64,000 bases of DNA from Devosia oryzisoli. Lineage in GTDB: Bacteria > Pseudomonadota > Alphaproteobacteria > Rhizobiales > Devosiaceae. Below, piece by piece: positions 9,130-17,626 of this stretch. The notes beneath the pieces are model-generated. The model was not told the DNA's origin. It saw nothing but the letters and a program-made list of their open reading frames with translations, and ran no database searches. A program made the position numbers and the translations under genes. Every line of letters begins with the position of its first letter. Position 1 is the stretch's first letter. The stretch covers positions 186,001 to 250,000 of the forward strand of contig NZ_JACYFU010000002.1 of the NCBI RefSeq assembly GCF_014837245.1. Direction: 5' to 3'.

Positions 9130-11099
9130 TCGGCCGGCTCCGCAGCCGTTCGACGAGCGCGCGCGGGCGCACCGACGCGCAGGCGCCGATCCGTCAGCGA
9201 AAGCGCACCCGCAGCCGCCATTACCAGCGCGCCGATCCAGATCAGGAGGATGTATGGCTTGTGCCAGATGCGCACCACGTGCGTGTCATCGAGCGGCTCG
9301 CCCAGTTGCAGGTAGAGCTGGCTTAGCCCGTATGTCGAGATGGCCGCCTCTGTCGTGGGTGCGCCGGTAGCCACGTAGGTGCGGCGCTCCGCTTCCAGTT
9401 GCCGCGTACCCTGTCCGGGCCCCGTCACCGTGAACCGCCCGGTATCGGCGACGTAATTGGGACCCTGCTCCGTCTCGAAGCTGTCAAAGGCAATGGTGTA
9501 CCCGGCCACGTCTGCGGTTTGGCCGGGATTGAGCGTCGTGACCAGCTCACTTTCCCACGCCGATACCGAGACAATGCCGAGCACCGTCAGGCCAAGACCG
9601 AGATGGCCCATGGCGGTGGACCAGATCGAGCGCGGCAGCCCGACGAGGCGCCGAATGCTTTCCCGTAGGGGAATGCGGCCGATGCGCGCGCGCTCAACGA
9701 GTTCGGCGACGGAGCCGAAGACGACCCAGAAGCCGAGCAACAGGCCGAGCGGAACCAGAGAAAAAGAGACCCCGCCCAGCGCCGATATCAGGATGGTCAG
9801 GAAAATTGTCAGCGCTGCGGTGCCGATCAGCCGCTGACCGACGGCGACAAGATCGGCGCGCTTCCAGGCCAGAAGCGGGCCAAACGGCAGCACCAGCAGC
9901 AAGGGCGCCATGAGCACGCCGAATGTCAGATTGAAGAACGGCGCTCCGACCGAAATGCTCGTTCCGGCCAAGGCGTCGAGAAGGAGCGGATAGAGCGTTC
10001 CCACCAGTACCGCCCCGACAGCCGTCGCCAGGAACAGATTGTTGAGGATCAGCGCCCCTTCCCTGCTGATGGGCGCAAACAGCCCACCCTGCCGCAGCGC
10101 CGGAGACCGCATGGCAAACAGCAGGAATGCACCTCCGATCAGCACGGCCAGGATGCTGAGGATGACGATACCGCGCGTGGGATCGCTGGCGAAGGTGTGC
10201 ACGGAGGTGAGGATGCCGGAGCGCACGAGGAATGTGCCGAGCAACGACAGCGAGAAGGTAATGATGGAGAGAAAGATCGTCCAGATCTTGAGCGCATTGC
10301 GCTTCTCCATCACCAGAGCGGAGTGAAGAAGAGCCGTGCCGGCCAGCCAAGGCATGAAACTGGCGTTCTCGACTGGGTCCCAGAACCACCAGCCACCCCA
10401 GCCGAGTTCGTAATAGGCCCAGTAGGAGCCCATGGCGATGCCGAGGGTGAGAAACATCCAGCTCAGCATGGCCCACGGCCGCACCCAGCGCGCCCAGGCC
10501 TGGTCGACGCGTCCCGACACCAGCGCGGCTATGGCAAAGGAGAAGCAGATCGAAAAGCCGACATAACCGGCATAGAGCAGCGGCGGGTGGATCGCGAGGC
10601 CGATATCCTGCAGGACCGGGTTGAGGTCTCCCCCTTCGAGCGGCGGATTTGCCAGCCGCAGGAACGGGTTGGACGTAAGGACGGTGAAGCCGGTAAAGGC
10701 GGCCGTCAGCAGGCTCTGTGTCCCGAGCACTAGGTTCTTGAGGTCAGCCGGCAAGCGCCGACCGAAAGCGGCCACAAGGGCCCCGAACAGCACGAGGATG
10801 AGGATCCAGAGCAGCATCGAGCCTTCGTGGTTTCCCCAGACGCCCGAAATCTTGAAGATCATCGGCTTGAGCGAGTGCGAGTTTTCTGCGGCCAGCTTGA
10901 GGCTGAAGTCCGAGGTCATGAAGGCCTGCACGACCGCCAGAAACGCCAGCGCCACCAGAACGAACTGCAATATGGAAGCCTGCGCCAGCACCTGCGCCAG
11001 TCGCTCGCCCCGCCGCCACAGCAGCAGCCCGCCCATGGCCGAGACGGTGGCCATGGCAAAGGCCAGGATCAGCGAAAAGTGCCCAAGCTCGATGGTCAT
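9126..11099 (-). CDS. ccmF: Haem lyase subunit CcmF (CycK)
   Basis: Large polytopic inner-membrane protein that takes haem from holo-CcmE and ligates it to apocytochrome c. From the chosen start it has 657 residues, the normal length, with about 15 hydrophobic segments. The tryptophan-rich haem-handling WWD motif is seen as [20 protein letters not shown]. An upstream in-frame ATG at 11123 would add eight residues, but the ATG at 11099 overlaps the ccmE stop as ATGA and gives the family's expected N-terminus ([13 protein letters not shown]), so it is preferred. The downstream ccmH ATG overlaps this gene by four bases. Confidence 0.96.
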   Translation of the reverse strand: MTIELGHFSLILAFAMATVSAMGGLLLWRRGERLAQVLAQASILQFVLVALAFLAVVQAFMTSDFSLKLAAENSHSLKPMIFKISGVWGNHEGSMLLWILILVLFGALVAAFGRRLPADLKNLVLGTQSLLTAAFTGFTVLTSNPFLRLANPPLEGGDLNPVLQDIGLAIHPPLLYAGYVGFSICFSFAIAALVSGRVDQAWARWVRPWAMLSWMFLTLGIAMGSYWAYYELGWGGWWFWDPVENASFMPWLAGTALLHSALVMEKRNALKIWTIFLSIITFSLSLLGTFLVRSGILTSVHTFASDPTRGIVILSILAVLIGGAFLLFAMRSPALRQGGLFAPISREGALILNNLFLATAVGAVLVGTLYPLLLDALAGTSISVGAPFFNLTFGVLMAPLLLVLPFGPLLAWKRADLVAVGQRLIGTAALTIFLTILISALGGVSFSLVPLGLLLGFWVVFGSVAELVERARIGRIPLRESIRRLVGLPRSIWSTAMGHLGLGLTVLGIVSVSAWESELVTTLNPGQTADVAGYTIAFDSFETEQGPNYVADTGRFTVTGPGQGTRQLEAERRTYVATGAPTTEAAISTYGLSQLYLQLGEPLDDTHVVRIWHKPYILLIWIGALVMAAAGALSLTDRRLRVGAPARARRTAAEPAE

Positions 11100-11572
11100 T
11101 GCGGCGCTGGCTCCGGGCGCCATTCCCCCCGCTCCTTCAGGGCATCGGCGACTTCCTTGGGGATGTATTTCTCGTCATGCTTGGCCAGCACGTTCGTGGC
11201 GGCAAAGCGCCCATCCGGGCCCATGCTCCCCTCGGCCACGACGCCTTGCCCCTCGCGGAACAGGTCCGGCAGCAGCCCGGTGTACGTGGCCACGATGCTG
11301 GACGCTCCATCGGTGATGGTAAAGGTGTTCTCCTGCCCCTCGCGCACCCAGGTGCCTTCCCCGACCAGACCGCCCAGGCGAATGGGGTGGCCGGGCTCCA
11401 CATGGCGCTCCGCAACGTCGCTGGGCGAATAGAAGAAGACGATCTGATCGCGCAGCGCCGTCAGCACGAGTGCCGTCGCCAGAGCCAGTACCAGCGCCAG
11501 GGCCACAATCACGGCTATACGCTTTTGCTTGCGCGTCCACCCTTTGCGGCGCGCCTGAGCCTGCAGGGTCAT
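11096..11572 (-). CDS. ccmE: Haem chaperone CcmE (CycJ)
   Basis: Periplasmic haem chaperone that binds haem covalently through a histidine and delivers it to CcmF. It has 158 residues. A basic cytoplasmic N-terminus is followed by a single membrane anchor at about 18-40 and an OB-fold domain. The haem-attachment His132 is in LAKHDEKY, together with Tyr136, which is expected to be the axial ligand. Start and stop overlap ccmI and ccmF respectively by four bases, so the whole group is translationally coupled. Confidence 0.96.
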   Translation of the reverse strand: MTLQAQARRKGWTRKQKRIAVIVALALVLALATALVLTALRDQIVFFYSPSDVAERHVEPGHPIRLGGLVGEGTWVREGQENTFTITDGASSIVATYTGLLPDLFREGQGVVAEGSMGPDGRFAATNVLAKHDEKYIPKEVADALKERGEWRPEPAPQ

Positions 11573-12654
11573 GGTTTGTCTCCGTTCAATGTCAGCCCTC
11601 CGCCGAGCGCCAGCGAGTCGAGGTCTCCGCGATCGAAGGCTGCCGGATAGGCTCGGACGGCGTCATCATAGGCCGCCTGCGCCTTGTCCTTGTCGCCCAG
11701 TACGAGGTAGGCCCGCACCAATTGCGTCCACTCCTCTATACTACCACCTTGCTGTTCAAGACGCGCGGCCAAACCCGCTACCATTTGCCCGATCATCGCC
11801 TGTTGATCAGTCTCGCCGATATCCTCGCCATCGTTCTGCGCCACCGACAACCCTTGCCGCGCTGCGGCCAGCCACGGCTCGTCGCCCTGCGCCAGGTCTA
11901 TGGCCTCCTGCCAGTACCGGGCGGCTTCCTCAAAACGCCCCAGCCGGGTCATTTCCGCGGCCAGGTAGAGGCGCGGCTGGGGATCGCTTGCGTCACCCGC
12001 CGCCGCCTTTTCGAGCAGCGCCAGCGCCTCGTCCGATCCCTCTCCGTTCGCCTCGAACAGCAGGGCTTCAGCCAACCGCGTCTCCACGGCCGGTGACGCG
12101 CCGCCCAGTTCCAGCACATGGCGATAGGCCGCAACGGCGTCTGAGTACCGCCCTTGGCTCAGATAGGCCGGAGCAATGACGGTCCAGCCTCGCAGATCGG
12201 CAGGGTTCTCCTGCAGCGCCTGTTCGATGCGCTTGACCGCATCATCGAGGGTCATCGTGCGCGCAGCAGCCTCGGGGCGGGCCGCCAGCGGCTGGCCGGG
12301 AAGGTCGGGCCGCCCAAGGAAGGCGTAGAGCGAAACCGCCAGAAGCGCGGTCAAGGCCACGCCGGCCAGAGTGGGTACGCGCCCCAGGTCGCGCTTCGGC
12401 CCTGCGTCCTCCTGGCGCTGGCGCACCATCTCGCGCGCCAGTTCGGCTTTTGCGGCTTCGGCCTCTGCCTCGCCCAGTTTGCCGGTCGCCCGATCCTGGT
12501 CGATCTCGTTCAGCAACTGCCGAAAATGGCTGTGCGCATCGACCGGGCCTGCTGCCGTTGCGTTGACCGCCCGTGTACGGCCTGCGTACAAGAGCGCAGC
12601 GCAGGCGATGGCGGTGACGGCAATGGCGATCGACCAGAAAAACATGGGCCCCAT
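11569..12654 (-). CDS. ccmI: Cytochrome c biogenesis TPR protein CcmI (CycH)
   Basis: Apocytochrome c chaperone that presents the substrate's C-terminal helix to the CcmF/CcmH haem-ligation complex. The protein has about 361 residues with two N-terminal membrane segments (about 4-22 and 97-117), a coiled cytoplasmic loop between them rich in Glu/Ala/Arg, and a periplasmic TPR domain (about 150-300; repeats such as WTVIAPAYLSQGRYSDAVAAY). The reading frame is open further upstream (to 12720), but the MGPMFFWSIAIA start at 12654 fits a CcmI N-terminus better; 12645 is an alternative. First gene of the ccmIEFH operon. Confidence 0.9.
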   Translation of the reverse strand: MGPMFFWSIAIAVTAIACAALLYAGRTRAVNATAAGPVDAHSHFRQLLNEIDQDRATGKLGEAEAEAAKAELAREMVRQRQEDAGPKRDLGRVPTLAGVALTALLAVSLYAFLGRPDLPGQPLAARPEAAARTMTLDDAVKRIEQALQENPADLRGWTVIAPAYLSQGRYSDAVAAYRHVLELGGASPAVETRLAEALLFEANGEGSDEALALLEKAAAGDASDPQPRLYLAAEMTRLGRFEEAARYWQEAIDLAQGDEPWLAAARQGLSVAQNDGEDIGETDQQAMIGQMVAGLAARLEQQGGSIEEWTQLVRAYLVLGDKDKAQAAYDDAVRAYPAAFDRGDLDSLALGGGLTLNGDKP

Positions 12655-12783
12655 ATGCTTGTCGGTTGGGCACGGCAGGCGTGCGCCATCTATAAGCCGT
12701 ATGGGGCGAAAAACCACCAAAAGCGAAGTGATTAGGTTGGACGCATTGCCACAGGGGCCGTGCCAGCTCGGGCTATGCGGCGG

Positions 12784-13860
12784 ATGAGCGAGGCCGTTGC
12801 CGATTTTGTCCTGTTCGGGTCAACGCCATTGGCGCGGCTGCTCGCCGGGCTGCTTGCCGCCGAGCACAAGCGGACCGTAATTTTCGTCGGAGAAAGCCAG
12901 GCCGCCTATCGCCTCCCGCGCGGGACCGATCTTTCCCTGGCGCCTATTTCCCGGCCCGAAACCTGGCAGATGCTGCGCGACGGGGTGGGCGAAACCACCC
13001 GTCTCCTGAGCCGGATCGGGGGGCGAGGCTCCTGGAGCCGAACCGATCCAATTCTCTTTGCCGACGGAGAAGCCGGGAAAGAAGCCATCGCCCACATGCG
13101 GCAGATGGCGATCAGCTTCGGCATTGCGGCCGAACGTGCAACACCATCGCTGCTCGGGGCGGGACGCACAGGGACCCTTTTCCGCGATGCGGTTCGGCTC
13201 CACCGGCCCGTTCTCGAGCCGCGTCTCGATGCCTGGCTTGAGCAGGTGGGGGTAAGGCGGGTGTCACCGCAAAGCGTGGAAATCGCTGCCGACGGCGGTG
13301 CAATGCTCGATGTTGGCGAGGACCACCCCCTGGCCGCCCGCCAGACGATCCTGGCAGACGACGCTTCCATCCTGGCCCACCTTGCGGAGTTGCCCGGCCT
13401 GCTGCACAGGCAGACCATGTCGAGCATTCTCACCAGGCCCACCCACCCCATCGCTGCCCCCGTCATGGTGCACGTGGATGCTGCGATGACACTGGAGCAG
13501 GGCAAAGGCGGGGGCGTTTCCGCCTGGGGCCCGGGTGACCTCGCAGAATTTTCCAGCCGACTTCATCAATTGCTGGGCGCGAACCGGCGGGTCGAGCAGG
13601 CGGGGCAGACCAGCTATCAGTCAGTCAGCACCGGGGACGGAGCGCCCGCCTTCGGTCGCCTGGGCGGGTCCGGGGCCGACGTCATCGCCGGACTTGGCGC
13701 TCTAGGGGTATATTTCGCTCCGAGCCTCGCCCGGTGGCTCAGCGGGGCGAGCCGGTCCGAGGAAGAACTGTGGTTCGCCGCGCGGCTCGTCGAACGCGAG
13801 GCCGCTTCGTCAACCGTGGCGGAATTTGCGCCGCAGCACGACGCCGGTAGTGCCCAATGA
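12784..13860 (+). CDS. Degenerate DAO-type FAD oxidoreductase, partner of the next gene
   Basis: About 358 residues from the ATG at 12784 (ATG 12775 and GTG 12760 are other in-frame options). The C-terminal part, DGAPAFGRLGGSGADVIAGL followed by GALGVYFAPSLARWL, matches the end of D-amino-acid-oxidase-fold flavoproteins. The N-terminus has only FGSTPLARLLAGLLA where a Rossmann GxGxxG is expected, so FAD binding is uncertain. It overlaps the following gene by ATGA, so the two are coupled. That gene resembles the alpha subunit of heterotetrameric sarcosine oxidase, and this one may be the beta-like partner. The substrate is unknown. It is divergent from ccmI across roughly 130 bases. Confidence 0.55.
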   Translation: MSEAVADFVLFGSTPLARLLAGLLAAEHKRTVIFVGESQAAYRLPRGTDLSLAPISRPETWQMLRDGVGETTRLLSRIGGRGSWSRTDPILFADGEAGKEAIAHMRQMAISFGIAAERATPSLLGAGRTGTLFRDAVRLHRPVLEPRLDAWLEQVGVRRVSPQSVEIAADGGAMLDVGEDHPLAARQTILADDASILAHLAELPGLLHRQTMSSILTRPTHPIAAPVMVHVDAAMTLEQGKGGGVSAWGPGDLAEFSSRLHQLLGANRRVEQAGQTSYQSVSTGDGAPAFGRLGGSGADVIAGLGALGVYFAPSLARWLSGASRSEEELWFAARLVEREAASSTVAEFAPQHDAGSAQ

Positions 13861-15806
13861 AGCCGCACGCGAACCGCCTGCCCCCCGACACGGTCCGACT
13901 GTTTGCCGGCACGCAGGTCGATCGGACACGGCCGATCTGGTTCAGGCTCGATGGGCGGCAATACTCGGCGTTCTGGGGGGATACGGTGCTGAGCGCGCTC
14001 ATCGCCGCGCGCGTGGACACATTGGGCACGCACAATGGCAGTCCCCTCGGCCTGACGCTGCAAAGTGCCCCCGCTATCGTCGCCGCCGGTGCCTCAGCGG
14101 AAAGGGTCACGGCTCTGTCCATGGCCCGCACGCCTGCCCTCGAAAACCTGGATCTGGTGACCCTCGGGCCGCGCCGGGCGAAGGGGCTGGGGCAGTTGTT
14201 TTTCTCGGGCCGCAGCCTTGGCCTGGCGCTCGATGCGCAGGGCGCGCTCGACGAGCCTTGGCGCAAGCAGTCCGCGCGTTCCCAGGTCAGCACCGACCTC
14301 ATCGTTGTCGGCGGCGGCGTCGCCGGTCTTGCTGCCGCTCTTGCCGGAGCGCGCTCGGGTCTGGGTGTCGTGCTGCTCGAAGCCCAACTCCATCTTGGCG
14401 GTCACTCCGGATTGTTCGGCCGGCAGGATGGCGAAGATGCCCCCGAAGACAGCATGGCGCGCCTCGCTCAGGACGTGCGCAGCCACGCTGCCATCCAGGT
14501 CGTCACCGGCGCGCATGTTTTCGCGCTGCGACCCGGAAAGGTACGCGCCCACGTCACCGACCTGTCCGAGGTCACGACCAAGGGCGCCGTGACCGATTTC
14601 ACCGCGCCCCGAATTGTCCTCGCCACCGGCACATTCGAGCGGCTGCCCGTGTTCGGCGGCAACCGACTACCGGGTGTCGTCGGTGCGCTTGAAGCGTTCG
14701 AACTGGCCTTCCGCTACGGCATCTGGCCGGGTCAAAAAGCCCTCGTTGCGACGTCGAGCAGCCCTGCTTATCGACTGGCGGTCCTCGCCCGCGATGCGCA
14801 GGTGTCGATCGACCGCATGCTCGACAGCCGCCCCCACCCCGCATCCCGCTTCATCGAGTTTTCCAAGGCCTACGGCATTCGCCAATTCCCTGGCACGTGG
14901 CTGGGTCACGCTGAGACCGTATCCCGGGGAGGCGGCCTGGCCGTGCACTTGGGCGAAGACGTCCCTGTCGCCACCGATCGGCTTGTGGTGTCTGGCGGCT
15001 GGCAGCCCGACCTGACGCTTTGGCATCTGGGGGGTGGGCCCAGCGCGTGGTCGACCGAGCGCAACCGGTTGGAACCATTCGGGCAGATCGAGGGGGTGGC
15101 CTTGGCCGGAGGCGCCGCCGGCTATTTCACCCGCCTTGGGTGCATCCAGAGCGGGGCGGATGCAGTAGATCAGCTGCTTGGGCGCCCCCGCCGGCCCATT
15201 GAGGATCCGCTGATCGATCCTCTCTATGAAAGCGCTGATGGTCCCTCGCCGATTTCGCCGGCCACCGAGGGGCCCCCGTCTTATCTCGACGGCGGCCATA
15301 GCCTTCTCGAACGACCGCAGGACAAGCCCCCCACGGTGCTTGCCCGCTTCCTCAGGATGCCCAAAAATCTCGACGTGCTCGCACAGGCCCCGCAACCGCT
15401 GACGCTCGGCGAGGTGGCGGCTGGCGTGGACCTGGGCCTCATTCCCCCGCCTTCGGCCGGCATAATAGCGGCAGAACGGGTCGCGCTGGTGCCATTGGCC
15501 ACGCCCGGCGAGGCCTCGCCAGCGCCGGCGCATGCGGACTTGCCGCTGGTGCCGGCCTATCTCCAGGGCCGTTTCCAGGAAGCCCGCGTCAGGCGCGTGC
15601 TTCCGATAGAGGCGCGAACCCTCGACACCGGCGCGCTGATCTTCAGCACGCCGGACGAGCGAAACCCGCTCCTCGCGGTGGGGGTGGTCATTCGCCAGCA
15701 GGGTCCCTTTGCGCTCGCGCTTGTCTCGGCATCAGCGCCCAAGGCCGTTATTGTCCGCGATAGCGGACGCGAAGTGCCTTCGAGACTGGAAGAGTTGCCA
15801 GAGTAA
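13857..15806 (+). CDS. Sarcosine-oxidase-alpha-like NAD/FAD oxidoreductase lacking a full GcvT domain
   Basis: The protein has 649 residues. Residues about 20-90 (IWFRLDGRQYSAFWGDTVLSALIAA) align with the ferredoxin-like N-terminal domain of SoxA and related opine and sarcosine oxidases, but without iron-sulphur cysteines, as in SoxA itself. A pyridine-nucleotide-disulphide-reductase domain follows: DLIVVGGGVAGLAAALAGA is an intact GGGxxG Rossmann motif near residue 145, and later segments include VLATGTFERLPVFGGNRLPG and a C-terminal FAD motif (ALAGGAAGYFTRLGC). SoxA is about 1000 residues and ends in a folate-binding GcvT domain. Here only a remnant-like C-terminus (about 500-649) remains. 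This suggests an oxidoreductase acting on an amine or opine without tetrahydrofolate coupling, but this is inference. Confidence 0.65.
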   Translation: MKPHANRLPPDTVRLFAGTQVDRTRPIWFRLDGRQYSAFWGDTVLSALIAARVDTLGTHNGSPLGLTLQSAPAIVAAGASAERVTALSMARTPALENLDLVTLGPRRAKGLGQLFFSGRSLGLALDAQGALDEPWRKQSARSQVSTDLIVVGGGVAGLAAALAGARSGLGVVLLEAQLHLGGHSGLFGRQDGEDAPEDSMARLAQDVRSHAAIQVVTGAHVFALRPGKVRAHVTDLSEVTTKGAVTDFTAPRIVLATGTFERLPVFGGNRLPGVVGALEAFELAFRYGIWPGQKALVATSSSPAYRLAVLARDAQVSIDRMLDSRPHPASRFIEFSKAYGIRQFPGTWLGHAETVSRGGGLAVHLGEDVPVATDRLVVSGGWQPDLTLWHLGGGPSAWSTERNRLEPFGQIEGVALAGGAAGYFTRLGCIQSGADAVDQLLGRPRRPIEDPLIDPLYESADGPSPISPATEGPPSYLDGGHSLLERPQDKPPTVLARFLRMPKNLDVLAQAPQPLTLGEVAAGVDLGLIPPPSAGIIAAERVALVPLATPGEASPAPAHADLPLVPAYLQGRFQEARVRRVLPIEARTLDTGALIFSTPDERNPLLAVGVVIRQQGPFALALVSASAPKAVIVRDSGREVPSRLEELPE

Positions 15807-15807
15807 A

Positions 15808-17016
15808 CTAGGCGCGCCGGCCGGCGGCGGCCCGGGCACGCCTCAGGGTGTCGGCATATTCCCCATTGAAGCGCACTTCGGCCATCTTGATGGCCGCGTC
15901 CAGTCGCGTCCCCGTCGCTTCATCCTCCGGCGCCTGTCGGAGCAGTTCGAGACTGCGCTGGATGTGGATTTCGAGCGCCTGCCCGGACTGGTTCCAGGCC
16001 TGGTCGAAGATGGCATTGAGGGCCAGCGAATCCCGGCAGTCCCGAACGGTGGCCAGGAGATAGACACCGTTTATGGCGCCCAGCAGCCGATCCATATCGA
16101 CCCGGTCGGGCGCCTCTCTTGGACGGCGCATGGCCTGGTTGATGTCCGTCACCACCTCGCGCAGGCGTGGTTCGACGCGGTCGGAAACCTGCTTGGTGAT
16201 GGTCGCGAGAATATGGGTCGATCGGCTGGTGCGCGGAAATTCGATGTAGCCGGTGAGTGCGCGCACGAGGCGGTGAAAGCGATCGAGGCTGCGACACGCC
16301 CGGTCCACGTCGGCGAAAGGGCCGTTCAGGTCCAGATGGCTGAGTTGGTCCTGTGCATGCGCCAGGCACGCCTCGATCAGCGGCCCGAAGCCCTGGCGCT
16401 GCACCGCCACCTCGGAGGCATTGCCGCTGAGCTTGATGGCCGCAAGAATGAGGCGCGTCGGGTTGGCGACATGGCCCAGCGCCGCCTGAAACAAAAGAGC
16501 CGCGACTTTGGGCTCCTGCAGCGGCATGGATTGCAGCGCGACCGTCAGGGCCTGTTCCTCGGTGATGGCGTTGAGGGCTTTGCCGAAAGACTGCGCCTTG
16601 GCGAGAAGAGCACGATGCCGCAGTGCCGTCATCGTCTTTTTTGCGGCCTCGAGCGCATCGTCGCGGCCCAGCTGCGCGCGCAAGCGGCGAAGCGCCTCGC
16701 CGTCCGACCCTGACGCATCGAGCGTCGATTTCACGCGGAGCAGTATCTCGGGCACGACCAGTTCTAGGTCGGCGCTCCCGAAATTGCCGTTCGCCACGCC
16801 CTCGGCCGAGATCAGGTCGGGGCACAGATCACGAACAACCCAGGTCCAGCAGGCGGCAGCACTATCGGCACCCACCGCGCCCTCGAACGAGAACTGGCCA
16901 GGTGCTATCAGAACCGCATCAATCAGGCCCTGGAAAGGCTGAGAGGGCGTGCTCCGGCCACGGTCTTTCGCCCCGAGGGGGCTGGTTCCGGCGGTCTGGG
17001 CACGTTGGTTCATCAC
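15808..17016 (-). CDS. Conserved-looking hypothetical helical protein
   Basis: Unrecognised 402-residue protein, predicted mostly alpha-helical and soluble: no signal peptide, no membrane segment and very few cysteines. It starts GTG-ATG, so 17013 is an equally good start. The body has repeated Leu/Ala-rich helices (for example LRAQLGRDDALEAAKKTMTA and SGQALEIHIQRSLELLRQA) that could be a scaffold or armadillo-like fold. Its stop lies one base from the end of the convergent sarcosine-oxidase-like gene. A perfect 14-base inverted repeat sits four bases upstream of its start. Codon use looks native. No function is proposed. Confidence 0.7.
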   Translation of the reverse strand: MMNQRAQTAGTSPLGAKDRGRSTPSQPFQGLIDAVLIAPGQFSFEGAVGADSAAACWTWVVRDLCPDLISAEGVANGNFGSADLELVVPEILLRVKSTLDASGSDGEALRRLRAQLGRDDALEAAKKTMTALRHRALLAKAQSFGKALNAITEEQALTVALQSMPLQEPKVAALLFQAALGHVANPTRLILAAIKLSGNASEVAVQRQGFGPLIEACLAHAQDQLSHLDLNGPFADVDRACRSLDRFHRLVRALTGYIEFPRTSRSTHILATITKQVSDRVEPRLREVVTDINQAMRRPREAPDRVDMDRLLGAINGVYLLATVRDCRDSLALNAIFDQAWNQSGQALEIHIQRSLELLRQAPEDEATGTRLDAAIKMAEVRFNGEYADTLRRARAAAGRRA

Positions 17017-17020
17017 GCAT

Positions 17021-17056
17021 CATTATAGGGTGGAAGAGGACCTCCACCCTATAATG
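17021..17056. promoter_or_regulatory. Perfect 14-bp inverted repeat at a start codon: operator or RNA hairpin
   Basis: Bases 17021-17034 (CATTATAGGGTGGA) are exactly the reverse complement of 17043-17056, with an eight-base spacer. Each arm contains TATAAT on one strand. The repeat ends four bases before the GTG start of the gene at 15808-17016, so in RNA it would occupy the ribosome-binding region, and in DNA it could be a repressor site. There is no T-tract, so a terminator is less likely. Confidence 0.6.
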
Positions 17057-17085
17057 GTTTGGTAAACAATCCTTTTCGGAACCGC

Positions 17086-17565
17086 TCAGGCTGCGCCCTG
17101 CTCCACATTCCAGTTGCCGTTCTGCTCGCGGCACGCCGTTCCCTTGCGGACATAGTCCTTGCCATTGATCTTGACCGTATGGGTGAAGTCCCGGCAATCG
17201 AGATTGTTGACGCGGACATAGGGGCCTACGGCGACGCTGCCGGTCGTTCCCTTGTCCCCGGCCCACTGCCGCGGTGCACCCGGACGCCCGAACTGCAGCG
17301 CATAGAACTGCGCGCTGTTGGCTTCGTTGGAATCCTTGGCCGTCATCAGCGGCAGCGCGGCAGGATCAACGAAACCGTTCGATACGCTCGTCGTCAAACG
17401 GGCCTGCTGCACGGTCTGGGCGGAAGTCGGCACCATGGGCTGCACCACCACCGGCTGCGGCGTAACAGGGGCCTGTGCCATCTGCGTCCTGGTCGGGGCT
17501 GTGCTTGCACAACCGGCCAGAGCCAGAGCCATGACGGGCGCGACGAGGAAAACGAAACGAGTCAT
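17086..17565 (-). CDS. Surface-antigen-like lipoprotein (RT0821/Lpp0805 type)
   Basis: Small lipoprotein of 159 residues from the ATG at 17565 (MTRFVFLV); an ATG six codons upstream is possible. The signal peptide ends in the lipobox LALAGC, placing the lipidated Cys near residue 19. A Pro/Gln/Val-rich linker follows. The C-terminal region NLDCRDFTHTVKINGKDYVR followed by a TACREQNGNW motif matches the C-terminal module of the rickettsial 17-kDa/RT0821 surface-antigen group, including its two cysteines. It is expected in the outer membrane or periplasm. It lies downstream of feuQ on the same strand, with a 61-base gap, so it may be a FeuPQ-regulated gene, but that is speculation. Confidence 0.75.
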   Translation of the reverse strand: MTRFVFLVAPVMALALAGCASTAPTRTQMAQAPVTPQPVVVQPMVPTSAQTVQQARLTTSVSNGFVDPAALPLMTAKDSNEANSAQFYALQFGRPGAPRQWAGDKGTTGSVAVGPYVRVNNLDCRDFTHTVKINGKDYVRKGTACREQNGNWNVEQGAA

Positions 17566-17626
17566 CGGTTTTAGGCCTTCCAAAACAGTCGGTCGGTTCT
17601 TGTTGAGCCATTACGGCAAAAGTACG

